27,881 nucleotides of DNA from NCBI GenBank assembly GCA_937896295.1, contig CALBME010000025.1, positions 1 to 27,881 of the forward strand, given 5' to 3'. The position numbers and the translations under genes were made by a program. Positions 1-7,033 of the stretch are shown here, in pieces. A model generated the notes under the pieces. It worked only from the letters and a program-made list of their open reading frames with translations. It did not search any database and was not told the origin of the DNA. This DNA is from an uncultured Micavibrio sp. (GTDB lineage: Bacteria > Pseudomonadota > Alphaproteobacteria > Micavibrionales > UBA1664). Within the stretch, counting starts at the first letter, position 1, and every line of letters starts with the position of its first letter.

Positions 1-24
1 CCCTACACGACGCTCTTCCGATCT
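1..24. other. Illumina sequencing adapter remnant
   Basis: These 24 bases match the 3' part of the Illumina TruSeq read-1 adapter, ending in the GCTCTTCCGATCT signature. Genomic coding sequence of the minus-strand receptor gene begins directly at base 25. This is a library artefact left at a contig end, not biology. It explains why the first gene is cut. Confidence 0.97.
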
Positions 25-969
25 CTGCGCCGCCAGAATGGATTGTGTCGATGCCAGCGCGAACAGGCCGCCCGCCGCAGTGGCGATGCCTGGCAGGCTG
101 GGAGCGCCCAAAATGTTGCCGTAGATGTTGCCGGAGGACAGCCAGAACCAGGCCCCCTGACTGACGAAGAACAGCGTGTGAGGAAAGAACCCGACACCGC
201 GGCGCAGGAACATGCCGCCCAGGAAAAACAGCGCCGTGCCTGTCATCAGGATCATGATACAGACGCGGATCATCATCTCGCTCGAAATATCGCGCCCCTG
301 AATCATCTCGCCCGCATCGACGATGCGCGGCGTGAATACGAACGGCGCATGGTCGGTCGGGGTGATGACCATCACCAGCGTCATCTGCTGGCCCGGTGGA
401 ACGCGCAGGAAAATGGCATGGCCGCGCGGCGGCTTCTTGGCGCTGGAATCGATGATGGTCAGGCCGCGCGCACCATCCTGGATGAAGATGTATTTCGCAA
501 GGCCGGTGCGCCCCTGGCTCATGGTTCCGAAATCGAGAACCCAGTCGCTCTTGCGGCTGTTGTTGACGATATCCAGTACAAGCCAGTGCGCCGCCGTGTC
601 GAAGGACAGGTTGACCGGGCCGGGCGGCAGTGTGTCGCCGCGCAGGTTGTTGCGGTGGCGCATATACACCTCGCGCACACCCAGGTTGCCGCCCGTATCA
701 CGCGTATGGAAAAAATAGGGGGCGGCTTCATACGATGACTGCTGGTCGGTCAGGACCAGCGCGGTGCTGCTGGCAAGGCTGAACGCTGTGATGCTGGGGG
801 CGGGGGCCGTGATGTTCTGAGTCGTCGTCAGGGGCGGCATGCCGCTGTTCTGCGCTTGCGCAAACGCGGGTCCGGCCCCCCCGCTGACGGCAAGGCAGAC
901 ATACGCAATCAGGACGATGAAGACTTCCTTAGACCAGGAAAATGGCCATGAGGATAAGCGCAACGGCAA
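25..969 (-). CDS. 7TM-DISM family sensor protein, 3' truncated
   Basis: Reading leftwards, the frame stays open for 315 codons and runs into the adapter, so the C-terminus (usually a signalling output domain) is missing. The N-terminus has a signal-peptide-like stretch: basic residues, then VFIVLIAYVCLAV, ending near AFA-QA around residue 38. Residues about 60-200 resemble the 7TMR-DISMED2 extracellular ligand-binding fold, with a W-L-x-L-x-I-x-N-N motif followed by WVLDFG. From about residue 225 hydrophobic segments begin (MIRVCIMILMTGTALFFLGG and later ones), as expected for the 7TMR-DISM membrane module. Family proteins sense small extracellular ligands and signal inward; the ligand and output here are unknown. 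No ATG lies near the signal peptide. The proposed start is TTG at 969, with GGAGG five bases upstream, overlapping the end of the upstream gene by 41 bp. A start at ATG 840 would lose the signal peptide. Confidence 0.72.
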
Positions 970-1087
970 TCAAACCTCCGGCAAGCGTCGTGGCCCGGGT
1001 GAAGTTATGCCACATCAGCTGCGAATGTTTGATCGCTTCGGGATCGGCCACCGACGGGGTGGAGGAATGAACGTGATCATGCGACAT
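929..1087 (-). CDS. aa3-type cytochrome c oxidase subunit IV-like small membrane protein (internal start in purN frame)
   Basis: From the internal ATG at 1087 the last 52 residues read as a separate small protein. It has a His-rich start (MSHDHVHS), then HSQLMWHNFTRATT, and one C-terminal membrane helix ending LILMAIFLV. The W-x-x-F-x-x-x-T-T pattern before a single helix ending in LMAIFL is typical of proteobacterial aa3-type oxidase subunit IV, a peptide of about 40-60 residues in the inner membrane. A GGAG lies nine bases upstream of the ATG, so independent translation is possible. No other oxidase genes are nearby. I infer that this is normally a stand-alone gene downstream of purN. Confidence 0.6.
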   Translation of the reverse strand: MSHDHVHSSTPSVADPEAIKHSQLMWHNFTRATTLAGGLIAVALILMAIFLV

Positions 1088-1747
1088 GGACGGTTTCTCC
1101 GGTTCTTTTTTAACACTGCTATTTTGCGCGACTTTGCCCGGTCTTTCAACGTGCCCGTCACGTATTTTCACAAGCCCTTCAGCGATTTGTCTTATGACAG
1201 CCGGATAAAGCGCATGTTCCTCGATCAAAATGCGGGCCGCCAGTGTCTGGGCCGTGTCGCCGGGCTTCACCGGGACGGTCGTCTGCGCGATGACTTCGCC
1301 TTCATCCATGCCCGTGGTTACGACATGCACGCTGCAGCCGGACTGGGTGTCGCCCGCCTTCAGGACGGCCTCGTGAACGTTCAGCCCCTTGTGCTTGGGC
1401 AGAAGCGACGGATGGATATTGATGACCCGGTCCTTGAAACGGCCAAGGAAGGTGGGGCCGAGGATGCGCATGAAACCGGCAAGGGCCACGAAATTGGCGC
1501 CATGCCCTTCCGCGATATCGGCAATCGTGTTTTCGAAGCCGTCCTTGTTACCCTTGAAATAGGTATGATCGACGATCATCGCCGGAATACCGGCGGCTGC
1601 CGCGCGTTCCAGACCCTGCGCGTCGGGGGTGTTTGAGATCACCACCGCGATACGGGCGGGAAAACCGGGGGTTTTGCAGGCATCGATCAGCGCCTGCAAA
1701 TTCGAACCACGTCCTGAAATCAGGACTGCCAGCCGCAAAATATCCAA
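929..1747 (-). CDS. purN: Phosphoribosylglycinamide formyltransferase, fused in frame to a CoxIV-like tail
   Basis: PurN transfers a formyl group from 10-formyl-tetrahydrofolate to GAR, the third step of de novo purine synthesis, in the cytoplasm. Residues 1-200 carry the family hallmarks: N-terminal LISGRGSNLQAL, the catalytic INIHPSLLP (Asn and His) near residue 110, and HVVTTGMDEGEVIAQ with the catalytic Asp near 147. The start is TTG, four bases after the purM stop; the protein begins directly with the phosphate-loop strand, as in homologues. PurN normally ends near residue 200-215. Here the frame continues through a charged linker (about 201-220) into a 52-residue segment starting at an internal Met221 that looks like an aa3-type oxidase subunit IV. 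One extra A in the CAAAAT run (plus-strand T-run 1122-1125) would end PurN at Gln208-Lys. The fusion may therefore be real, a strain mutation, or a sequence error. Confidence 0.93.
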   Translation of the reverse strand: MDILRLAVLISGRGSNLQALIDACKTPGFPARIAVVISNTPDAQGLERAAAAGIPAMIVDHTYFKGNKDGFENTIADIAEGHGANFVALAGFMRILGPTFLGRFKDRVINIHPSLLPKHKGLNVHEAVLKAGDTQSGCSVHVVTTGMDEGEVIAQTTVPVKPGDTAQTLAARILIEEHALYPAVIRQIAEGLVKIRDGHVERPGKVAQNSSVKKEPEKPSMSHDHVHSSTPSVADPEAIKHSQLMWHNFTRATTLAGGLIAVALILMAIFLV

Positions 1748-1751
1748 GGGA

Positions 1752-2825
1752 TTAACTCATCCAGTTTTGTTCAGCGTTATCAATGACAACAAGGTCATCG
1801 CCCGTAGCCTTGACCACGGAGCCGATGGTATAGACGGTCTCACCCGCCTGCGTCAAAGCCCCTTTGATGGAAGGGGCATCGGACGCGGCGACCACGACGA
1901 CCATGCCGATCCCGCAGTTAAAGGTCAGCGCCATGTCCGCGGTGGTAAGGCCGGCCTTTTTGGCCATCCATTTCATGACGGGCAGTATCGGCCATGCGCC
2001 GGCATCCAGGCGCACGCCCAGACCGTCCGGCAGGACGCGGGGAATATTGTCGGTAAGGCCGCCGCCCGTAATATGGGCCAGCCCCTTAATGGTCGAACCT
2101 GACTTGATAACGGACAGAAGGGACCGGACGTAAAGCTTTGTGGGCTCAAGCAGAATCTCGGCCAGTGTCCGGTTGGTGTCGAACGGCGCCGGTGCCTCCA
2201 GCGCGACGCCCGCATCCGCCACGATCTTGCGGACCAACGAAAAACCGTTGGAATGCACGCCCGACGAGGCAAGGCCGAGCACAACGTCACCCTCGACGAT
2301 ATGTTCGCCCGTGATCTGCTGGCCGCGTTCAACCGCGCCCACCGAAAAACCGCCCAGATCGTAATCGCCCTTGGCGTACATGCCCGGCATTTCCGCCGTT
2401 TCACCGCCGATCAGCGCGCAGCCGACATCTTGGCAGGCCTTGGCGATCGAACCGACAATCGTGGCCGCGTGGTTCACGTCCAGCTTGCCGGTGGCGAAAT
2501 AATCGAGGAAGAACAAAGGCTCCGCGCCCTGCACGATCAGGTCGTTTACGCACATCGCGACCAGGTCCTGCCCGATGCCCTCGTGCTTGCCCGTATCGAT
2601 GGCGATTTTAAGCTTGGTGCCCACGCCGTCCGTGGTCGCAACCAGGATGGGGTCTTTGAAACCGGCGGCCTTGGGATCGAAAAGCGCACCGAAACCGCCC
2701 AGCCCTGCCATGACGCCCGGGCGCTGGCTTGCCTTGGCGGCGGGCTTGATCGCCTCGACCAGCGCGTTCCCGGCGTCGACGTCGACACCGGCCTGTTTAT
2801 AAGCGTCTGCGCGCGTACCTTTCAT
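1752..2825 (-). CDS. purM: Phosphoribosylformylglycinamidine cyclo-ligase (AIR synthetase)
   Basis: PurM closes the imidazole ring: FGAM plus ATP gives AIR, the fifth step of de novo purine synthesis, in the cytoplasm. The 357-residue protein has the expected length. Recognisable segments are YKQAGVDVDAGN at the N-terminus, the ATP-binding VATTDGVGTKL, the GGETAEMPGMY motif, SSGVHSNGFSLVR, and AHITGGGLTDNIPR. I chose ATG 2825 because the protein then starts a few residues before the conserved YKQAGVD, as in homologues; a GTG at 2870 would add 15 poorly conserved residues. It leads a minus-strand operon with purN four bases downstream. The upstream region is shared with the divergent DUF2066 gene. 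Confidence 0.96.
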   Translation of the reverse strand: MKGTRADAYKQAGVDVDAGNALVEAIKPAAKASQRPGVMAGLGGFGALFDPKAAGFKDPILVATTDGVGTKLKIAIDTGKHEGIGQDLVAMCVNDLIVQGAEPLFFLDYFATGKLDVNHAATIVGSIAKACQDVGCALIGGETAEMPGMYAKGDYDLGGFSVGAVERGQQITGEHIVEGDVVLGLASSGVHSNGFSLVRKIVADAGVALEAPAPFDTNRTLAEILLEPTKLYVRSLLSVIKSGSTIKGLAHITGGGLTDNIPRVLPDGLGVRLDAGAWPILPVMKWMAKKAGLTTADMALTFNCGIGMVVVVAASDAPSIKGALTQAGETVYTIGSVVKATGDDLVVIDNAEQNWMS

Positions 2826-2892
2826 GTTGAAGCCGTTCCTGCCCCGGTTGTACAAATAGGGTTCAACCACTTATGTCGAACCGTCAAAGATT

Positions 2893-4182
2893 ATGTCGCT
2901 GCTCTTGTATCGTGTTTTTTCCCGCGCGTTAATCGTATTTTTTGCGTGTGCGCTGGTTTTTATGGCCCAGGCACAGGCCGCGACCGGTCCGAACAAGGGG
3001 GATGACTACCTGATCAAGGGGATTACGGTCGATGTTCAGGGTTCGTCCGCCCTCGACGCACGGGACAAGGCTTATACCGCCGCCCGCCGCACCGCCTGGC
3101 AACAGCTGGTCATGCGCCTGTCGCCCAAGGACGCCGCCGCCATGCCCCTGCCGGACGACAAGGCCATCAGTTCGGCGATCAAGGATTTCTCCATCGAAAA
3201 CGAACGCATGACCACGCGCCGCTATCTCGGCACGGTCAATATCCGCTTCAAGGACGCCGCCGCCAAAAAAATCCTCGGCTCGCTGCGCAGCGGCGCGTTC
3301 GAGGCATCCGCCGACACTGAAGACGCCGTGATTACCGGCAGTGACGAAACCGGCACCGCCATGCGCCGCCGGGACGATCCCGACCACATCCGCCGTGCCG
3401 CGGAAAATGCGGGGCCGGTAACGCTGGTCCTTCCCTGGTACAGTGCGGGCGGCCGCAGCGTCCTGTGGGGCCAGGCCAACCCCTGGCGCGCCGCGTGGGA
3501 GGAAAAAAATGGCCTTTCGCGCGAACGTACGCTGGTCCTTCCCGTCGGGGATGTGGCCGATATGCGCCTTTATTCGCCCGCGCAGCCCCTGAGTCAGGGC
3601 GGCAATATCGATGGTTTGATGAAACGCTACCGCGCCACCAGCGCCATTCTGGCCATGGCCGAACCCCTGCCTGACGGCAGCGTGAACGTGGCCCTCTACC
3701 GCTACAGCGGCAATGTCGCCACACCCGTGGCCCGTTTCGGCATCGACGCATCCGCGCGCGATACGCTGGGCGATGCGGTGGCGCAGTCCGCCGACGCGAT
3801 CAAATCAGCAAACGCAAACACCAACATGCCTGCGCCCGTACAGGTGTCCGTGGCGCCGGGGTCCGTCTCGGTGCCGCAGACGCGCACCGCGCCCGCGGGT
3901 GGCATTTACCGCACGCTTGCGCGTTTTTCCGGTCTGCAGGAATGGGTCGCCATGCGTCAGGCCCTGAGCCGCGTGCCGGGTATGGGCACGATCAGCGTGC
4001 ATTCCATCAGCCCGTCTCAGGCCAATCTTGAGTTTGATTACAGGGGCGATGCCGGTGCGCTGATGAACGCATTCGCGCAGAATGGCCTGCAGATTTCGAT
4101 GTTGCCGCAGGGGCTGGCCGTGGCGACCGGGCCGGGCGATGTTCAACCGCAATTCATGCTCAGCATGGGTCGGGTATTCTGA
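2893..4182 (+). CDS. DUF2066 domain exported protein
   Basis: This 429-residue protein starts with a clear signal peptide: basic YRVFSR, then LIVFFACALVF, and AQAQAA near residue 30. After that comes a DUF2066-type region (about 35-230), including the pattern V-x-V-x-G-S-S-A-L-D-A-R-D-K-A, a Trp-Gln-Gln-Leu helix and a later TLVLPWYSAGG strand. The C-terminal part (about 340-429) looks like a second compact alpha/beta unit. DUF2066 has no assigned activity; an envelope location is inferred from the signal peptide. Its stop overlaps the permease start (TGATG), so the two are translationally coupled. In alphaproteobacteria this family is commonly found beside an AI-2E permease and hdaA, as here. 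Confidence 0.85.
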   Translation: MSLLLYRVFSRALIVFFACALVFMAQAQAATGPNKGDDYLIKGITVDVQGSSALDARDKAYTAARRTAWQQLVMRLSPKDAAAMPLPDDKAISSAIKDFSIENERMTTRRYLGTVNIRFKDAAAKKILGSLRSGAFEASADTEDAVITGSDETGTAMRRRDDPDHIRRAAENAGPVTLVLPWYSAGGRSVLWGQANPWRAAWEEKNGLSRERTLVLPVGDVADMRLYSPAQPLSQGGNIDGLMKRYRATSAILAMAEPLPDGSVNVALYRYSGNVATPVARFGIDASARDTLGDAVAQSADAIKSANANTNMPAPVQVSVAPGSVSVPQTRTAPAGGIYRTLARFSGLQEWVAMRQALSRVPGMGTISVHSISPSQANLEFDYRGDAGALMNAFAQNGLQISMLPQGLAVATGPGDVQPQFMLSMGRVF

Positions 4183-5246
4183 TGCTGAATGACATTCGCA
4201 GTTTTTCCTTTTTCTGGCTTTGCATCATCGCCGGCTTCATCGGTTTCGTATGGTTGTTCCAGTCGATCCTGACACCGTTCGTGCTGGGCCTTGCCATTGC
4301 CTATCTGCTCAACCCGCTGGTCACGCGGGTTGAGGGTATGGGCGCGCCGCGCTGGGCAGCGGTGCTTTTGCTGCTTCTGACGTTTCTGACGGTTGCCGGT
4401 CTTGGTCTTGCCCTGCTGGTGCCGGTGCTGGCGCGTGAAGCCGGACAGATGGTGGGCGAATTCCCAGCATGGATGGATGCCGCGCAGATCCGCGTGACCG
4501 AATTCGCGCAGCGCATGGGCTGGAATGTCTCCGCCTCCATTCCCGACACCGGTGAAATCGTGGCGGGGGTACAGGATCAGGCGGGGCAGCTGTTAAGCGC
4601 GGGCAAGGGCCTTCTGGCCGGCGTCGTCGCGGGCGGTGCTGCGATTGCGGGTTTCGTCAGCTTTATTTTCCTGATGCCGATCGTGGCGTTTTACATGATG
4701 CTCGACTGGCCGCGGCTGGTGGCCAAGATCGACTCGCTGGTGCCCCGTGCGCGTGCCGATACCGTGCACGGCCTGATGCGTGAAATCGACCGGACGCTCG
4801 CCGGGTTTATCCGCGGGCAGCTCAGCGTCTGCGTGCTGCTGGGCCTGTTTTACGGCATCGGCCTTTCGCTCGTGGGTCTGAAATACGGCTTCGTCATCGG
4901 TATCTGCGCGGGCCTGTTATCGATCATGCCTTATGTCGGCTCGGGCGCTGGCCTGCTGGCCGGCGTGCTCGTGGCATGGTTCACCAGTCATGAATGGATG
5001 GAAGTGGTCGCCGTGCTGGTCGTCTTCGGCGTGGGCCAGTTCATCGAAGGTAATTTCCTGACCCCCCGCCTTGTCGGCAACAATATCGGCCTGCATCCGC
5101 TTTGGGTCATTTTTGCCCTGATGGCGGGCGGAAGCCTCATGGGCTTCACCGGCCTTCTGATCGCGGTGCCTGTGGCGGCCGTCATCGGGGTGATGGTGCG
5201 CTTTGCCCTTTTGCAATACCAGAAAAGCGCCTATTACACGGGCTGA
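4182..5246 (+). CDS. AI-2E family transporter / PerM-like permease
   Basis: The 354-residue protein is strongly hydrophobic, with roughly eight membrane helices. The layout fits the AI-2E/PerM family (PF01594): two N-terminal helices (FFWLCIIAGFIGFVWLF and PFVLGLAIAYLLNPLVTRVE), a third helix, a soluble amphipathic region (about 85-145), then a helical bundle with the conserved IRGQLSVCVLLGLFYGIGL, LLSIMPYVGS and GNFLTPRLVG-x-x-I-G-L-H-P-L-W segments. The last two are diagnostic of the family. Members span autoinducer export, Na+/H+ exchange and unknown transport; the substrate cannot be read from sequence. The ATG overlaps the upstream stop by one base, and hdaA starts one base after its stop. 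Confidence 0.9.
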   Translation: MLNDIRSFSFFWLCIIAGFIGFVWLFQSILTPFVLGLAIAYLLNPLVTRVEGMGAPRWAAVLLLLLTFLTVAGLGLALLVPVLAREAGQMVGEFPAWMDAAQIRVTEFAQRMGWNVSASIPDTGEIVAGVQDQAGQLLSAGKGLLAGVVAGGAAIAGFVSFIFLMPIVAFYMMLDWPRLVAKIDSLVPRARADTVHGLMREIDRTLAGFIRGQLSVCVLLGLFYGIGLSLVGLKYGFVIGICAGLLSIMPYVGSGAGLLAGVLVAWFTSHEWMEVVAVLVVFGVGQFIEGNFLTPRLVGNNIGLHPLWVIFALMAGGSLMGFTGLLIAVPVAAVIGVMVRFALLQYQKSAYYTG

Positions 5247-5247
5247 C

Positions 5248-5901
5248 ATGACCGCACGCGCAAACCAGATTCCACTGCATTTCCCGCATCAGCCCGCCAT
5301 GACGCGCGAGGATTTTCTGGTCTCCGATTCCAACCGCGAGGCGCTGGCATGGATCGACCGCGCACCGGCATGGAACGCGCCTGCCTTGTATATCTATGGC
5401 CCCGAAGGTTCGGGCAAAACGCATCTTGCCTCTATCTGGAAGGCGCGTTTCCCTGATGCCACGCTGATCGAAAATATCGAAACTATCGCCGGCAATCGTC
5501 CGCAGGAAGAAACGCTGTTTCATCTGTATAACCGCCTCCGTCAGGTGCCGGGCTCGATCCTTCTGACCGGTTCGCTGCCGCTGGCCATGACCAAATTCGC
5601 CATTCCCGATCTGGCGTCGCGCCTGCGCGCCTGCCCGCAGGTGGCCCTCGGTCTGCCGGACGAACATCTGTTGCGCGCGCTGCTGGTCAAACTGTTTTCC
5701 GACCGCCAGATGCGCATCGATGTCGCGGTCATTGAATATGCGATCACCCGGATGGAACGCAGTTTTGCCGATGCCCGCACGCTGGTGGCACAGCTGGACC
5801 ATATGTCGCTGACCGAAAAACGCAGCGTGACTCCTGCCATGGTGCGCCAGATGCTTACGCCCGGTCAGGATGAGCTTTTCCCCGATGGCCAGCATGCCTG
5901 A
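5248..5901 (+). CDS. hdaA: DnaA-related replication regulator HdaA
   Basis: HdaA/Hda binds the DNA polymerase sliding clamp and stimulates ATP hydrolysis by DnaA, preventing re-initiation of replication. The 217-residue protein is a single AAA+ module of normal HdaA length. Residues 7-14 (QIPLHFPH) fit a clamp-binding motif at the expected N-terminal place. Walker A is GPEGSGKT (51-58). The region SILLTGSLPL...DLASRLRAC matches the DnaA-type sensor 1/arginine-finger area. The C-terminal MERSFADARTLVAQLD resembles the sensor 2 helix. The Walker B strand reads LIENIE, so the usual acidic pair is altered. I chose ATG 5248 over an upstream ATG at 5203 because it places the clamp motif at the N-terminus and follows the permease stop directly. 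Confidence 0.9.
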   Translation: MTARANQIPLHFPHQPAMTREDFLVSDSNREALAWIDRAPAWNAPALYIYGPEGSGKTHLASIWKARFPDATLIENIETIAGNRPQEETLFHLYNRLRQVPGSILLTGSLPLAMTKFAIPDLASRLRACPQVALGLPDEHLLRALLVKLFSDRQMRIDVAVIEYAITRMERSFADARTLVAQLDHMSLTEKRSVTPAMVRQMLTPGQDELFPDGQHA

Positions 5902-6871
5902 GCGCATGGTCCAACGCTGGCATGCGGCGTTTTCCGATCCGGAAGGCGGTTTTTACGAACGTCTCGACCGTCATCTGAAAACCGAAAACCTGCCCAAACG
6001 CCTGCTGACGCAGTGCCGTCAGCTGTTCGTCTATGGCTCGGAAGGCATGGATGTCGAGCGCGAATGGCAATACATGGTCGACCGGTTCCGCGTGCCGGAA
6101 ACCGGGGGCTGGCGCTTTTCGGAAGTGGACGCCAAATATGATTTTTATGCGCATGCCTTTGTCCTGCTGGCCTGCGCAACGTTGAAAAAATACGATGTGG
6201 CGCGTCAGACCATCGACTTCGTACACGCGCATTTCCGCGTGCCGGGCCAGCCGGGTTTTGTCAGCACGCTGGACCCCCATCTGAATCCGGTGCACGGCGC
6301 GCGTGCGCAAAATCCGCACATGCACTTTTTCGAAGGCGTGCTGGCGATGGCCGAGGTCAGCGATGATCCCGTCTACGCCCGGCAGGCGGATGAACTTCTC
6401 GATCTGATCTTTGGCCACTTTTACGACGGCGTGATCCGCGAATATCACGACGGCGAAAGCGTGCATATCGTCGAGGCCGGACATCAGAGCGAATGGATAT
6501 GGCTTCTGTCCCGATACCGCGATGTCCTGAAACGGGACGACCCGCGCATCGCGCCTGCCATGGAAACCCTGCACGCCTGGGTGCGCAGGCACGGCATCGA
6601 CCGGACCCATGGCGGCGTCTTCAACGTGCAGGAGAAAAGCGGCGTTATTCTGGATGAGAAAAAGCGCATCTGGCCGGTCTGTGAAACCCTGCGGGCGGCT
6701 GCCGTCATGCAAGACATTGAAATGGTTGAAGATATGCGCGGCATTTTAAGGGGGTATTACCTGCGCCCGGACGGTTTCTGGAACGAAATGCTCAACCGTG
6801 ATCTGAGCGTGGCCGGCGACTACCTGCCGGGCACCACCGTGTATCATCTTTACCAGATCCTAAGGATCTGA
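5870..6871 (+). CDS. AGE-family sugar isomerase/epimerase (mannose isomerase-like)
   Basis: The N-acylglucosamine 2-epimerase (AGE) superfamily forms an (alpha/alpha)6 barrel and includes D-mannose isomerases, which interconvert mannose and fructose. Visible signatures are EGGFYERLD near the start, the His-containing PHMHFFEG (about 147-154), GHQSEWIWLL (about 203-212), HGGVFN, and the C-terminal DGFWNE and YHLYQIL. The length, about 325-333 residues, is somewhat short for the family. Several ATGs are possible (5870, 5885, 5894, 5906), none with a convincing ribosome site; all overlap or abut the end of hdaA, so translational coupling is likely. The polyol dehydrogenases and sugar kinase downstream favour a mannose/fructose role, but mannose-6-phosphate isomerase or another AGE activity is possible. 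In many alphaproteobacteria the gene after hdaA is polyphosphate kinase instead. Confidence 0.85.
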   Translation: MSFSPMASMPERMVQRWHAAFSDPEGGFYERLDRHLKTENLPKRLLTQCRQLFVYGSEGMDVEREWQYMVDRFRVPETGGWRFSEVDAKYDFYAHAFVLLACATLKKYDVARQTIDFVHAHFRVPGQPGFVSTLDPHLNPVHGARAQNPHMHFFEGVLAMAEVSDDPVYARQADELLDLIFGHFYDGVIREYHDGESVHIVEAGHQSEWIWLLSRYRDVLKRDDPRIAPAMETLHAWVRRHGIDRTHGGVFNVQEKSGVILDEKKRIWPVCETLRAAAVMQDIEMVEDMRGILRGYYLRPDGFWNEMLNRDLSVAGDYLPGTTVYHLYQILRI

Positions 6872-6875
6872 TTTT
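6854..6875 (+). terminator. Weak hairpin-T terminator candidate at isomerase gene end
   Basis: A perfect 7-bp inverted repeat (CAGATCC / GGATCTG, loop TAA) spans the last codons and stop of the isomerase gene and is followed by ATTTT. The stem is short and only partly GC-rich, so termination would be leaky at best. Confidence 0.4.
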
Positions 6876-6998
6876 ACAGTGTAATGTGGCCGCAGAATAA
6901 GTTCCGCGATTGCTGCTTTGCAAGGCAGAAAAACGTGGGAAAAACCGCGCAAACCCATTACAAACGGTCCCACATTGATTAATCAGAATAACAAATTC

Positions 6999-7026
6999 TT
7001 GATTTCAACAGCGTAGGTATTATAGA
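6999..7026 (+). promoter_or_regulatory. Candidate promoter for the polyol dehydrogenase operon
   Basis: TTGATT (6999-7004) and TATAGA (7021-7026) are 16 bases apart in a local A/T-rich stretch of the 162-bp gap before the dehydrogenase ATG at 7034. An overlapping TATTAT (7018-7023) is an alternative -10. The predicted transcript would start within a few bases of the ATG, and no Shine-Dalgarno sequence lies in between, so the mRNA could be leaderless. Nothing else was recognised in the gap. Confidence 0.35.
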
Positions 7027-7033
7027 AAATAGC

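Noticed and set aside
43..738. Long plus-strand open frame at the left end (231 codons)
   Set aside because: It is antisense to the 7TM-DISM gene; its Arg/Ala/His-rich translation has no domain, and the minus-strand frame has signal peptide, membrane helices and family motifs.
2826..2892. Purine-type operator or riboswitch between purM and the DUF2066 gene
   Set aside because: The gap is only 67 bp. It has a short GGTTG/CAACC inverted repeat and a weak TTGTAC/TTATGT promoter-like pair, but nothing matching a known purine riboswitch or PurR box.
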